Positions 19,801 to 28,664 of a stretch of 64,000 nucleotides of DNA are shown one piece after another. Both the position numbers and the translations under genes were made by a program. Source of the DNA: Huiozyma naganishii CBS 8797 (taxonomy: Eukaryota; Ascomycota; Saccharomycetes; Saccharomycetales; Saccharomycetaceae); contig NC_035926.1 of the NCBI RefSeq assembly GCF_000348985.1, forward strand, positions 558,001-622,000, written 5' to 3'. Position 1 is the stretch's first letter, and each line of letters begins with the position of its first letter. Under the pieces are notes generated by a model. The model was given only the letters and a program-made list of their open reading frames with translations, searched no databases and was not told the origin of the DNA.

Positions 19801-20283
19801 GTATGGGATCGAGATATGAACAAAGAGGTAACGAGGGCTTTGCTATCACTACGGAGGGACAGCGTTGCTTCTGTGATTTTTGTTTTTTATGTCATTGGGA
19901 ACTGTTTCAGATCAAGAAATCGGATCCCAAAATACTTACCGAACACTATTTTGTCAAGAAAAAGGCTGTTCGACTATCTTTCCGCATTTACCAGCCATAC
20001 TGACCCTCGAGAACACACCAATACTCATACACAAGAGCATTTAGGGACACAATTACTGAAGAACAAAATCGGAAAGTTTTCACAACCCGAGGAGAAGTAC
20101 GAATCTGCATTTGACGATGACGTAAATTTTCCGCCGAAGCAGGAATTTTCGGTAGATGAATACCAGAGGCTGCATTGGACCGAAGTTTATGGTGTTGTAT
20201 TTGGCAAAGCGTTCACAGATGTGTGTGAGGCTGTACAAAACTTATCCAACTGCTGTAAAGACATTCTTGGAGAAGAAGGGTGA
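16894..20283 (+). CDS. BRE4: Bre4-type multi-spanning membrane protein
   Basis: This 1,129-residue membrane protein agrees in length with S. cerevisiae Bre4 (YDL231C, 1,125). It has two groups of membrane helices, about residues 155-320 and 700-870, each followed by a long soluble region, which resembles the duplicated layout of aromatic-acid-exporter/FUSC-like proteins. In S. cerevisiae loss of Bre4 causes brefeldin A sensitivity; the transported substrate is not known. A Ser-rich low-complexity stretch lies near residues 435-470. It shares a 210-bp divergent promoter with PTP1. Confidence 0.9.
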   Translation: MKHMGPSKLHTIARLNEDINFDNDESPGISKGSYHNQRSYLSLYEMRHKNLSMHPLGLESTTPQKSAAEVSQLKLESLILDKNWNDKLDDFQLEELRDGFFDPMFTKPEKNTADYYDSYPKRIKKRTYSIQTILPTIKQFFTGKFKDNCKNKWPQVLKFVLSFFISFVLCVIRPSGVWIGHNHRYLMPIAAILHHPVRNIGVQLEMTAFSILGLVFGLGWSSLAWYVSTATKVVSNFQGGILFQSLFMALMFSVWLKSYYPRFMYFGTSFGMAIIYTHTVELVHHASMMRWMFFRDFALSYVFGLILSLLICVLIYPHSGNESLMTHYNDTVKSFRELLVGMVDSEQFNNKEKMSVLHSKMIQSLNIDLSESFRDFFNQMSIAQFDKDHLEQFRNHLTSFSSPLRVIPLMNMLFDKEELEKLYTNLDTHAEESKGKGSSNGIANSNSASSSQSPEVYSASHSPFTPKGTDLPHHLTGYSEFYVKILKKTFSKPVFDLILEMILVLEKVSMALTAYNYDRSSKRDPKSVVQILEEVNTKLKKKIYRLDITYKKFTQSNIFSQDLLSDHESVNIFLYLRYLRNSSKQLVGVVESCVTLSTDIHWRIQLPQYPLKKALHRLPKQCAIDEGSDSFLRYFETKKAVDDIFERIYNSYTSKHAYTKPLNENERVRAIDHRDFGLHTTKNTYRYRLWQLSRILVGPEMKWTFKIVFVIVFLCIPAWLPESHHWYANYQCWWAPMSFYILVHRKPTGGYNKLLMRLGISVLAMFWGWAANQARHYSNAFVICTFAALLCVPASINLLWYGNPKVTFAALISFTVVALEPYSIDDRSTLNTASIWKNTWITSLSLIIGILVSVTINWIFWSYKARTELRLAMSSLLLHLSQSYQSIADRYLYRDTNDSPTEMTLAFAHIREVRMTQNIDAVRNLLKRARLEPNYISNFNADKYDTLLTSCQYLLEKLIEARISGTYFEVWDRDMNKEVTRALLSLRRDSVASVIFVFYVIGNCFRSRNRIPKYLPNTILSRKRLFDYLSAFTSHTDPREHTNTHTQEHLGTQLLKNKIGKFSQPEEKYESAFDDDVNFPPKQEFSVDEYQRLHWTEVYGVVFGKAFTDVCEAVQNLSNCCKDILGEEG

Positions 20284-20597
20284 CGTTGAGTGTCCGTGAC
20301 CGTCTTTACTCAAGTCTTTCCCCCTTTGGGATCTTTGGCTGTAGTCAAATAAATGTGAGGTTGATATATAGTACAAATACAAACTGTCGGAAGCGCTGGT
20401 ATTCAACTACTTTTATATAGGCCGCAAAGAATGGCAGATATTGCACTCCCTGATTTTCCGATAATGATTATTTCCCTTCCAACCTAGCAAAGATCATCAC
20501 ATGGGTGAATTCTGGATATCCTTAAATGATAGATCATGTAATATAAGGGCCGCCGCACTCTACGCAGAGATCACGGCCCATTTGTCTTTTCGCAAAC
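20284..20597. other. BRE4-MFG1 convergent intergenic region
   Basis: A 314-bp gap between convergent genes. In S. cerevisiae the tiny OST4 gene lies between BRE4 and MFG1; I looked for its membrane-helix signature on the minus strand and did not find it. The single ATCACATG (20494-20501) is not accompanied by an AT-rich block or other centromere element. Nothing else is recognised. Confidence 0.6.
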
Positions 20598-22196
20598 TCA
20601 TGTCCTTTGTTTTTTGTTGCCTTGTTGATATTCGTTCACATCGGATGGAGTTGTTACATTTGATCCTACAGAGCTGGCTGCAACACTTCCAATTGTATTA
20701 GGGTGACCGGGTGCAGATTTTGGGGTGTTGTTTGAACCAATACCACCGGTATCCACGCTTGTCATTGGGGACACTCCACTTGGTCTCCTCTTTTTGGTTG
20801 ATGCCTTCCTTTTTTTGGAAGGCGGCTGTGAAGAGGGTCCCTGCATCTGTGGTGATGCATGCTGCTGCTGCTGCTGCAAGTACGGTTGTTGTTGTTGTTG
20901 GTAAGATTGTTGTCTTTGAAGCAACGGCTGTTGCCGCAGGTATTGTGATTGTTGCTGTCGCTGAGGTGGCATATGTGGCCCTGGTTGTGGTTGTGGTTGT
21001 GGTTGTGGTTGTGGTTGTGGTTGTGGTTGTTGCTGTGACTGCTGCTGCTGAAACTGGTTTTCCCTCTGTACGATGTGCGCATTTTCTTGCACGTATGAGT
21101 TCAATGCCTCCAGGGGACTTTGAATCGAATGAGTTTTTTGGAAAACTCTCAAGTTCTTGAGTGCAGACATCACTGCGCTTACTTGCATAACTCTGATGAG
21201 ACCGACCTGCGAGCCGTACACAGACACGTTCCTGAACACGCTGAAATACGACCGAAGCTGTGTTATCGCATCGAAGTTTGACGGGGCGTTAGACTGCTCG
21301 TCAGCCGTATGACCGTTACTTAATTTTGAGAAGATCTCGTAGGACACCGTTCTGTTGGACAGTAGTTTCTCTAGTGCGTTCCATTCGATCCCCGGGACAA
21401 ACGAGTGCATGCAAAGATCCCCCCAGTCCAATTTCAAAGACGGCGCAAAGAGTCCCTTGAATTGGATGAAGTGTGTGATGTATGATCCGTCTGGGTAGTG
21501 GTAAGTGATGGTCCCCTTTGGACAACTGATGAATATGCACCCATCGCTTAGAACCTCCGTTTTAACCTGCTGCGGGGACAGTTCCAGCCTGACGACCCCG
21601 AGCTTCCACAGCGTCACCAGAAGCAAGGGCAGCAGAGAGACTAGAAAGTCCAAATGCCTGAAATCCACGGGTGAGGCCTTACTGTACCGTATGGTAGCAT
21701 TTGGAGTGAACATCTCCCGTACAAACCCACGCCAGTAGTCTATAGACGACAATTTCGTCTGTGCCATATTGATCATGTTGATCATGTCGTGGAACTTCAG
21801 CACGGCCATCCCGGCGACGTACTTCCTCACGTTGGCCGACATCAGGATCGGACCTGTCGGTCCCACGGGGACTGTACCTCCGCCCATTTGCGGAGGCTGT
21901 ATACCGTGTTGCGGTACCCCCGTATCGTCCTGTTGCTGCTGCTGCTGCTGCTGTTGCTGCGGAGTGTCAACGCCGGCTCCATTCGCCATCGCGCCGTCTC
22001 CGCCCTCAGAGGTCTGTCTTTGCCCACAAAACTGCTCCATATTTCTCCACAAGCCCAAGTACCCTCCGACAGTATACACAGCCCTCAAGAACGAGCTGCT
22101 GAATGCTGCTGGAGGCTCCCTCGCCGCCTCAACGAGACACTCCAACCTGTAAAGACCGTCTTCGAAGTCGAGGATTTTGGAGAATTTTTGGTTCAA
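20598..22196 (-). CDS. MFG1: Filamentous-growth regulator Mfg1-like, Gln-rich
   Basis: About 532 codons are open, and by position between BRE4 and GYP7 this is YDL233W (MFG1), which acts with Flo8 and Mss11 on FLO11 and filamentous growth. The body (about 110-330) looks folded. Polyglutamine occurs near residues 80-90 and a Gln/Pro-rich region near 385-470, followed by a basic KKRKASTKKRRP, a probable nuclear localisation signal. The frame has no ATG at its conserved-looking start: the first codon given is TTG, and the first ATG is codon 53 (MEQFCGQ), past residues that look conserved. It begins 40 nt after the IES2 stop, in the same frame. The start is therefore uncertain. Confidence 0.65.
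   Translation of the reverse strand: MNQKFSKILDFEDGLYRLECLVEAAREPPAAFSSSFLRAVYTVGGYLGLWRNMEQFCGQRQTSEGGDGAMANGAGVDTPQQQQQQQQQQDDTGVPQHGIQPPQMGGGTVPVGPTGPILMSANVRKYVAGMAVLKFHDMINMINMAQTKLSSIDYWRGFVREMFTPNATIRYSKASPVDFRHLDFLVSLLPLLLVTLWKLGVVRLELSPQQVKTEVLSDGCIFISCPKGTITYHYPDGSYITHFIQFKGLFAPSLKLDWGDLCMHSFVPGIEWNALEKLLSNRTVSYEIFSKLSNGHTADEQSNAPSNFDAITQLRSYFSVFRNVSVYGSQVGLIRVMQVSAVMSALKNLRVFQKTHSIQSPLEALNSYVQENAHIVQRENQFQQQQSQQQPQPQPQPQPQPQPQPGPHMPPQRQQQSQYLRQQPLLQRQQSYQQQQQPYLQQQQQHASPQMQGPSSQPPSKKRKASTKKRRPSGVSPMTSVDTGGIGSNNTPKSAPGHPNTIGSVAASSVGSNVTTPSDVNEYQQGNKKQRT
20983..21030. repeat. (GGTTGT)8 hexanucleotide microsatellite in MFG1
   Basis: Eight perfect tandem GGTTGT units (48 bp) lie inside MFG1 and encode an alternating Gln-Pro tract on the minus strand. 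Such repeats change length easily by slippage. Confidence 0.95.
21931..21960. repeat. CTG/TTG repeat coding for polyglutamine in MFG1
   Basis: A run of TGT/TGC triplets (complement CAG/CAA) codes for about ten consecutive glutamines near residue 80 of the MFG1 frame. A second, shorter CTG run starts near 20861. Confidence 0.9.
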
Positions 22197-22235
22197 ACGG
22201 ACGACGACAACGGTTTACACGTGGAACCAGTGGAC

Positions 22236-22946
22236 CTAATCGAAGCAGTAGAGGTCCAATTGGCCCGTCCTGAATGTGCGGCGCATCCCCTCCGAGCGGT
22301 ACGGTCTCCGCTGCCTTTTGAAGAGCGCTCCTGGTTCCGCGTGGGCGTCGTCAACGGCAGCGGAGCCCCGGGAGTTGTCGTCGACGTGCGCCCGCGTCTT
22401 CGAGGCACGTTTCTTGAGTAACTTGTTGATCGTGTCCCGCTTCTCCTCCTCCAGCTTCTTATCCTTCATGTTCTTGCGCTTTCTCGCAGTCTCTGCCCTG
22501 CGTAACTGGGCCTCCTGCGCGGCATCTTCTGGTTCGCGAGACTCGTCAGCGTCCTCCCGAGGCTCCTCCTCTTCCTCTTCCTCCTCCTCTTCTTCATCAT
22601 CAATGGGTTCTTCACCGATATCCTCTGGGATTCCGTCGTCTTCGTCGTCGTCATCGCCGATCATCTCATCATCTTGAGATCGAGCATCTGGAAACTCTTC
22701 CTCCTCCTCTTCCTCTTGACCACCGTCTGTGTCGACGCTCTCTGGCACGTACTGCACAGTTTTCCGCTTTCTCAACGACGTTCTGAGATGCGACTGACCC
22801 TTCGTATCTTGCACTCTCAACCTCCGGGACTTCGCCGTTTTCCCATTGGGTCTCCTGGGGGCTTCATCCACCCAGTCGTCGTCGCCGTTGACATCTATAT
22901 CGACGTATTCCTCGCTGCTGCTGCTGTCGTCGCTATTGCCCTTCAT
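22236..22946 (-). CDS. IES2: INO80 chromatin-remodelling subunit Ies2
   Basis: A 236-residue, very acidic protein with Glu/Asp runs near 90-140. A basic helical segment follows (AETARKRKNMKDKKLEEEKR, then INKLLKKR), the PAPA-1-like region of Ies2, and a conserved C-terminus PYRSEGMRRTFRTG. Ies2 is a nuclear subunit of INO80, which remodels nucleosomes, and stimulates its ATPase. S. cerevisiae Ies2 (YNL215W) has about 320 residues, so this one is short, mostly in the low-complexity part. The start is the ATG at 22946 because the upstream GTG is not a normal start. A chromosome XIV gene between two chromosome IV neighbours is one sign of differential loss after duplication. Confidence 0.85.
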   Translation of the reverse strand: MKGNSDDSSSSEEYVDIDVNGDDDWVDEAPRRPNGKTAKSRRLRVQDTKGQSHLRTSLRKRKTVQYVPESVDTDGGQEEEEEEEFPDARSQDDEMIGDDDDEDDGIPEDIGEEPIDDEEEEEEEEEEEPREDADESREPEDAAQEAQLRRAETARKRKNMKDKKLEEEKRDTINKLLKKRASKTRAHVDDNSRGSAAVDDAHAEPGALFKRQRRPYRSEGMRRTFRTGQLDLYCFD

Positions 22947-23191
22947 TTGCACTACTGAAAAAACCCCACTGAGTCAGAACACAACCCACCAATACGAGAG
23001 ACACCGTTCACGCCTTCCACTAACCGTCTCGACCCTCTGTTCGTCTCTTCGTCTCTTCGTCTCTTCGTCTGTTTCACAATTTGAACAATATCAAACCGTT
23101 TGATGATCTCACGACGGCATCTCGAAGACCCCACAGGGTAGTCGTTCTAAACACTGGGACACTGCTATTATTGCCATTCACACACTCTGGT

Positions 23192-25351
23192 ATGCTGCTA
23201 CGATTGGTCAAGTCCGCAGCGTACATTCACCCGACCACGGTCGCCGCAGAGAACGTCCCAGGGTACCTCATCGTGGCGTCCACTCGCGAGGATCAGTCGC
23301 TATACATCGGTTGGATTGCCGATTCGCTGCTGGGACCCGGCATCAGAAAATGGCTGCTTGAGATGGAGTTGAAACTGGTCGAGTCGACCTCCGTTAGGGC
23401 GACTGGCGCCTTCAGGGACCTCTGGAAGAGTTCCCAGGGGAGGTCGCACTCATTTAAAGTTGCGCTTACCGCTGTGTACTCCGTCGAGTTCCGCCCGCCC
23501 AGTTCGTCTGGGTGGTGGCACGGGTCCCTGATTGTGTACCCAAGGGACGACCACTTGGTGCTCCCCGCGGTGTTCCTACACGACGCACAGTGCCCCTCGA
23601 CGGTCCTCAGAGAGAAGATCCTTAGCAGGAACTTTGACCCGTTCGACAAAGAGGTGGGGCTTCATTGGGGGGGTGTAGACGTGCTTAACTGTCTTAAGGG
23701 TGCCGCGGAACTCCGCAGGACGGAGGCCAACCCGAGCGTCTGGTTGGTGAACCCAACACTCGATGACCTGAGAAACTACAATGGGGACGGAGTCGTCGAG
23801 ACCCCGCAGTTGAACCCTGACATTCCTGGCGGGACAGGGGAGTCCCTATGGGAGGCTACGAAATGGTCAGTGCTGGCCAAAGTCGCCGACTTCACCGCTC
23901 GTACGAGTAAGTTCGTCAGCGGTGTATTAAACTCTGGCGGTGACGGCGGCGCTGTGCCCCGGAGTCTGCTTGCGGATCGCGTCGTGGACGACTTTGATGC
24001 AGCAAGGGTGTACATGGCGAAATGGTCCCTTGGGGTTAAGCAGGAGGCTCAACGGTACCAGCTGACGAACCGGCTGGACTCCGCGTATATTACGACTCTA
24101 TCGCATGAGGTCGGGTTCGACGTCTCGAGGGACCAACAGTTCACGCCGACGGAGATGAACGTTGCTACACAGAGAGGGTTCACGCTTACGGCGCTTAAGT
24201 GGCGGTCGCTGTTCGACTTGCAAGGCAGGCTCAGCGTGACTGTCGGAGAGGTCAAGGACTTCATCTTCCATGGCGGGGTCGCCCCAGAGATCAGGAGTGA
24301 GGTGTGGCTGTTCCTCCTTGGTGTGTACCCATGGGACTCCTCTAGGGACGAGCGTGTCCAAATCAGCGAGACCCTAAGACAATCGTACCTTGAATTGAAG
24401 AACGAGTGGGTGTTCCGCACTCCGGAGTCGTACGACACGGAGTACTGGGAGGACCAAGTGTTCCGGATCGAGAAGGATGTCCTGAGAAACGACAGAGATA
24501 TCCCGCTGTACAAGCACAATACGGGCGATGGGCAAACGGCCAGTGAGGACGCTTCTGAGGATCAAGAGCTAGAGGAGGCCGGTGCACGTTCTCACTGGAT
24601 CATCAAAAACCCACATTTGCTCAAGCTAAGGGACATTCTTAAGACATACAACGTTTACAACAAGGATCTCGGGTACGTGCAAGGCATGTGCGATCTTGTT
24701 TCCCCGCTGTACAGCGTCGTCCAAGACGAACCTTTCGCGTTCTGGTGCTTTGCGCACTTCATGGATCGCATGGAGCGGAATTTCTTGAGGGACCAATCTG
24801 GGATCTGCGACCAGATGATCACTCTGACTGAGCTCGTGCAGTTGCTCCTGCCGGAACTATACGAGCACCTACAGGCGTGCGACTCTGAAAACTTGTTCTT
24901 TTGCTTCCGGATGCTTCTCGTGTGGTTCAAGCGCGAGTTTGATTTTACAGAGGTCTGCTCGATCTGGGAAGTGTTCTGGACGGACTACTACTCGTCGCAA
25001 TTCCAGCTGTTCTTCGCGCTCGCGATCCTACAGAAGAACGCGGCACCGATCATACAAAACCTGACACAGTTTGACCAGGTCATCAAGTACTTCAACGACC
25101 TGCAGGGCACAATGGACTGGCACGACCTCATGGTCCGCAGCGAACTCCTCTTCATCCGTTTCAAGAAAATGATCGACGTCATGGACCGCAAGCAGGAATT
25201 GGCGACCACCACAATCACTACTGAAACCTCAGAGGAGCACCGCGCACCGCCGAACGAGTCTCAGCACCTCCGGAGACTGCTCTCCCGCGACATCGTCATC
25301 CAACGCGAGGCACTCATCGCTGACGGGACCCCGAAATCGGATTTACGCTGA
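23192..25351 (+). CDS. GYP7: Rab GTPase-activating protein Gyp7
   Basis: A 719-residue TBC-domain protein. The catalytic fingerprints are RSEVWLFLLGVYPWD (near 367), the arginine-finger motif IEKDVLRND (near 426-434) and the glutamine-finger motif YVQGMCD (near 494). Gyp7 accelerates GTP hydrolysis by Ypt7 and other Ypt/Rab proteins on endosomal and vacuolar membranes. The ATG at 23192 gives MLLRLVKSAAYIHPTT, aligning with the family start; the upstream in-frame codons have no ATG. GYP7 and IES2 are divergent across 245 bp. YDL234C is next to YPD1 in S. cerevisiae too. Third codon positions are very GC-rich. Confidence 0.94.
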   Translation: MLLRLVKSAAYIHPTTVAAENVPGYLIVASTREDQSLYIGWIADSLLGPGIRKWLLEMELKLVESTSVRATGAFRDLWKSSQGRSHSFKVALTAVYSVEFRPPSSSGWWHGSLIVYPRDDHLVLPAVFLHDAQCPSTVLREKILSRNFDPFDKEVGLHWGGVDVLNCLKGAAELRRTEANPSVWLVNPTLDDLRNYNGDGVVETPQLNPDIPGGTGESLWEATKWSVLAKVADFTARTSKFVSGVLNSGGDGGAVPRSLLADRVVDDFDAARVYMAKWSLGVKQEAQRYQLTNRLDSAYITTLSHEVGFDVSRDQQFTPTEMNVATQRGFTLTALKWRSLFDLQGRLSVTVGEVKDFIFHGGVAPEIRSEVWLFLLGVYPWDSSRDERVQISETLRQSYLELKNEWVFRTPESYDTEYWEDQVFRIEKDVLRNDRDIPLYKHNTGDGQTASEDASEDQELEEAGARSHWIIKNPHLLKLRDILKTYNVYNKDLGYVQGMCDLVSPLYSVVQDEPFAFWCFAHFMDRMERNFLRDQSGICDQMITLTELVQLLLPELYEHLQACDSENLFFCFRMLLVWFKREFDFTEVCSIWEVFWTDYYSSQFQLFFALAILQKNAAPIIQNLTQFDQVIKYFNDLQGTMDWHDLMVRSELLFIRFKKMIDVMDRKQELATTTITTETSEEHRAPPNESQHLRRLLSRDIVIQREALIADGTPKSDLR

Positions 25352-25557
25352 AAATTTTTCCTCTTCTCGAACTGAAAATTTTTCTTGTGAAGAACGATAC
25401 GGGTTGAACAGTTGACAAGGAAGGGTTGCGTAGTAGGGCCTGTGTGTTGGATAGACGGCAGGGTGTTTCACTCGGTGGATAGACAATTGGTGCACTCGGT
25501 TCTCCATCTTTTCCATTTTTTTTCTACACACTCTTTTGAGCTCTCCGTTCTGCTTAG

Positions 25558-26064
25558 ATGCTCGACGTTATACCTTGCGAGGTGATCAATTGGACTATAC
25601 TGAATGAGATAATATCCATGGATGAGGACGACCCGGAGTTCTCGAGGGGTCTGATCACGCAGTTCATAGACCAGGCGGAGAACACTTTCCACGACATGGA
25701 CGTGCATCTGCACGGGGACGGCGACCTGAAGGAGCTGGATAATCTGGGACACTTCCTCAAGGGGTCCTCCGCGGCGCTCGGGTTGCAACGGATAGCGTGG
25801 GTGTGTGAGCGGATCCAGAACTTGGGCAGGAAGCTGGAGCAGGAGTTCCCCTCGAGAGAGACGCTGCTGGACAGCTTGCCCGCCTCCGCAGGGGTCCAAC
25901 CGCAGGACAGAGTGGAACCCTCAGTGGCCCCCGCAGTGGGTGCACAGGAGGGGAACGACGACGCGGTGTACTTGGCTCTGATCGGCAGGGCGCTGGCGCA
26001 GGCAAGGATCGAGTTCAAACTGGCCAGGACGGAACTCTCGCAGTACTACGGGGCACAGCTTTGA
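25558..26064 (+). CDS. YPD1: Histidine phosphotransfer protein Ypd1
   Basis: A 168-residue HPt protein matching S. cerevisiae Ypd1 (167). The phosphorylated histidine is His65 in LGHFLKGSSAALGL (His64 in S. cerevisiae). Ypd1 relays phosphate from the osmosensor kinase Sln1 to the response regulators Ssk1 and Skn7 and so controls the HOG pathway. The region between the helices (about 105-140) is variable and Pro/Ala-rich, as expected for this family. Its neighbours GYP7 and PHO13 are those of YDL235C. Confidence 0.96.
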   Translation: MLDVIPCEVINWTILNEIISMDEDDPEFSRGLITQFIDQAENTFHDMDVHLHGDGDLKELDNLGHFLKGSSAALGLQRIAWVCERIQNLGRKLEQEFPSRETLLDSLPASAGVQPQDRVEPSVAPAVGAQEGNDDAVYLALIGRALAQARIEFKLARTELSQYYGAQL

Positions 26065-26209
26065 TATGGCACTTCACACACACACGGACTTACACGGGAT
26101 ATTATCTTACACACGCACTGATGTATAAGCGTTTCTATACGTAACTATATACATACATATCTGTGTGATTAGTTAACAACCATTTCTCATGGACATGAAG
26201 TAGAGGTCT

Positions 26210-27139
26210 TCACGCCTTCTTGCTCTTCTGATACATCTCGTAGATGTCGCCGAGCTTGGCGGCGTAGTAGTGAGGGCGAGGGTACTCTTCCGTGACGGCA
26301 AGGGCACGCTCCGCGGTCTCAATGCCGGAGAGGACCAAGAGTGTCCCTGCGAGACCACCCTCGACACCGAACCGGACGTCCGTGTTCAACCGGTCGCCCA
26401 CCATGCAGGTACGCGTCTTGTCGAGTCTCTGCGAGTTCACAATCGTGTTCAGCATGTTCATGTTCGGTTTCCCACAGTACGCGGGTCTTCTACCGAGGAA
26501 CAGGCAAGGGACTCGATCATCGACCCTGCACCGGGCAAGATGTGCGCCTTTTGGGGGAAAGTGGAGTCCACGTTGGTCCCAACAAACGAAACGGTGTCCT
26601 CGAGTTGCAAGTACTGCAGCGTGACCGCGAGTCTGTGGTAATTGACCTTCGTGTCGAGCCCCGCAACGACGGCACGCACAGCAGGATCCAGTCCATTGAC
26701 AAGGACGGGATAGCCGCGTCGAGGGTTCGTTCAACAGCGGGTCAGCTCCACCAAGAGCCTCGTATCCGAGCTTGTTCAACTCTGCACCGATCCCGGACTC
26801 ACCAAACACCCACACTTTGTCCTTCCCGGGGACGAGTTTCAAGGAATCCCTCACGTACAGTGCCGAGGCGGACCCAGAGGTAAAGATTTGTTCCTCTTCG
26901 ACGTTGATCCCAAAGGACGCAAACTTCTTAGTGTAGTCCTTTCTCGATTTGGTCGAGTTGTTCGTCACGTAGTAGACCTTCTTGCCCAGAGCCTTCAGCA
27001 AGTCCAGGAACTCGACCGTGTGGGGGAGCAAATGCGTCCCGAGCCACAGCACACCGTCACAATCGAACAGGAAGTTGTCAAATTGGTCCAGGAACTTGAC
27101 AGCTACTTCGCTGGAATTGATTTCAATGGGTTCAGACAT
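26210..27139 (-). CDS. PHO13: Pho13 phosphatase, reading frame disturbed by three apparent 1-base deletions
   Basis: The 309-codon frame has Pho13-type HAD phosphatase sequence at both ends: [10 protein letters not shown] with the nucleophile Asp, TNNSTKSR, and near the C-terminus [14 protein letters not shown]. Its middle third (about 26494-26722) reads as nonsense, while an adjacent frame there gives the expected [17 protein letters not shown] and [11 protein letters not shown]. Three single missing bases, near 26722, 26706 and 26494, each in a short homopolymer, would explain this, and together they restore the frame. Pho13 is a metabolite-repair phosphatase (2-phosphoglycolate and related by-products; once called p-nitrophenyl phosphatase). 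Sequencing error is the likeliest cause; position matches YDL236W. Confidence 0.9.
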   Translation of the reverse strand: MSEPIEINSSEVAVKFLDQFDNFLFDCDGVLWLGTHLLPHTVEFLDLLKALGKKVYYVTNNSTKSRKDYTKKFASFGINVEEEQIFTSGSASALYVRDSLKLVPGKDKVWVFGESGIGAELNKLGYEALGGADPLLNEPSTRLSRPCQWTGSCCACRRCGARHEGQLPQTRGHAAVLATRGHRFVCWDQRGLHFPPKGAHLARCRVDDRVPCLFLGRRPAYCGKPNMNMLNTIVNSQRLDKTRTCMVGDRLNTDVRFGVEGGLAGTLLVLSGIETAERALAVTEEYPRPHYYAAKLGDIYEMYQKSKKA

Positions 27140-27365
27140 CTTATAGAAGAACTAAAAATCGAGAGGGGAGCAGCAGCAATTCTTTCAACCACACAAGGTC
27201 AGTTCCAATCGATGTCAATTGCAAGTTTAGGGACTCCCAGGTCCAAGTTCTTTATATAGTTCGAAGTTCGTCAAAAAATGAGATAAAGAGATACAAAAAG
27301 TGGGTTATGTGTCACTACTTAGTGGTGCGAATAGGGGCATCTTCCTCGATCCTGGGCCGTATGTC

Positions 27366-28664
27366 TCAGACGTCGCGATGTAGCATGCTGTCTCTTGCTG
27401 GGCCCGTGCCGACCCACTCGACGGGGACGCCGACGAAGTCCTCGATGAACTGCAGGTATTTCTTGGCGTTCTCTGGGAGGTCGTTGTACGACTTTATCGA
27501 GGTGATGTCCTGCTTCCAGCCGGGCAGCGTGACGTACTCGACGTCGACTTTGCCCAGAGTGTTCAAGTCTTCTGGGAAAAGGTCGAGTTTCTTGCCGTTG
27601 AGAGTGTAGCCAACGGCGACTGGGATCTCGTCGAAGGTGTCCAGGACGTCCAGTTTCGTGACGTTCAGCGACGTGTACCCGTTGATCCACGTGGAGTACT
27701 TCATGATGACCAAGTCGAGCCACCCACAACGCCTCTTGCGGCCCGTCGTGACACCGTACTCCGCGCCGATCTGTTGCAACTTCTCCCCCTGTTCGTTTAG
27801 TTGTTCCGCTGGGAAGGGTCCCTCACCGACACGCGTCGTGTACGCCTTGACTACCCCGTAGACGTTTTCAATGGCGCGCGGTGGGATCCCGAGACCGGTC
27901 AACACACCGCCGATTGCCGTGCTCGAAGAGGTCACGTACGGGTACGTCCCGAAGTCAATATCAAGCATCAGCGCGTTTGCACCTTCGACGAGGATCTTCT
28001 TCCCCTGGCGGATCGCGTCGTGGATGAAGAACACGGAGTCCACCACAAACGGTTTGAGCGTCTCACGGTACTGTTTCATCGCGGCGAGCTCGCCCTCGTA
28101 GTCGTAGTCGAAGTGGCCGTACCGGGCCCAACGGGTCTCCAGCAACCGCATGTACTTCGTCTTGAACTCCTCCCACGAGTTAGGGTCGTCGTTGACCAAG
28201 TGGTGGATCCGCAACCCGGAACGCGACGCCTTCGTCGAGTACGTGGGGCCGATCCCTTTCCCCGTGGTACCAATGTTCTTCCCGTCTTTGGACCTCCCGG
28301 CAAGCTCAAGCTCACGCAACTTATCCGTGCGCTGGTGGAACCCAAAGACAATGTGAGCACGCGAGGAGATGAACAACCGCTCCCTCGCCGTGGTCATACC
28401 TTTGGACTCGATGTTCTCCAGTTCTTGGAAGAACGACGGGATGTGCATCACAACCCCGTTCCCGATCAAGTTCAGACAGTTCGGGTTGACAAGCCCGGAG
28501 GGGAGCATGTGGAAGTCGTACTTGACCCCGTCAACGACAATCGTGTGGCCAGCGTTGTTCCCACCGGCACATCTAGCGACAATGTCGTAGTGACCCACGA
28601 GCAAATCGACCAACTTCCCCTTACCTTCGTCCCCCCATTGCGCACCCAAAACTACGTTAACCAT
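27366..28664 (-). CDS. ADE12: Adenylosuccinate synthetase
   Basis: A 432-residue enzyme (433 in S. cerevisiae) that joins IMP and aspartate, using GTP, in the first step from IMP to AMP. The start [17 protein letters not shown] holds the P-loop-like GDEGKGK with the catalytic Asp, and AGHTI carries the catalytic His. GTTGKGIGP and [11 protein letters not shown] are further family motifs. The ATG at 28664 was chosen because the family begins there; 19 upstream codons are open but atypical. The orthologue is YNL220W, on a different S. cerevisiae chromosome from the flanking PHO13 and GUD1. Confidence 0.97.
   Translation of the reverse strand: MVNVVLGAQWGDEGKGKLVDLLVGHYDIVARCAGGNNAGHTIVVDGVKYDFHMLPSGLVNPNCLNLIGNGVVMHIPSFFQELENIESKGMTTARERLFISSRAHIVFGFHQRTDKLRELELAGRSKDGKNIGTTGKGIGPTYSTKASRSGLRIHHLVNDDPNSWEEFKTKYMRLLETRWARYGHFDYDYEGELAAMKQYRETLKPFVVDSVFFIHDAIRQGKKILVEGANALMLDIDFGTYPYVTSSSTAIGGVLTGLGIPPRAIENVYGVVKAYTTRVGEGPFPAEQLNEQGEKLQQIGAEYGVTTGRKRRCGWLDLVIMKYSTWINGYTSLNVTKLDVLDTFDEIPVAVGYTLNGKKLDLFPEDLNTLGKVDVEYVTLPGWKQDITSIKSYNDLPENAKKYLQFIEDFVGVPVEWVGTGPARDSMLHRDV

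Noticed and set aside
20494..20501. ATCACATG, a perfect CDEI-type octamer
   Set aside because: Neither side has an AT-rich CDEII or a CCGAA core, so it is a chance or Cbf1 site, not a centromere.
20284..20597. OST4, expected between BRE4 and MFG1
   Set aside because: No frame here encodes the short OST4 membrane helix; the gene must lie elsewhere or be absent.
21789..22421. 210-codon plus-strand frame across MFG1 and IES2
   Set aside because: It covers repeat-encoding DNA of two minus-strand genes; its Leu run is the complement of the CAG repeat.
23081..23191. 37-codon N-terminal extension of GYP7
   Set aside because: It begins at TTG; homology starts at the ATG at 23192.
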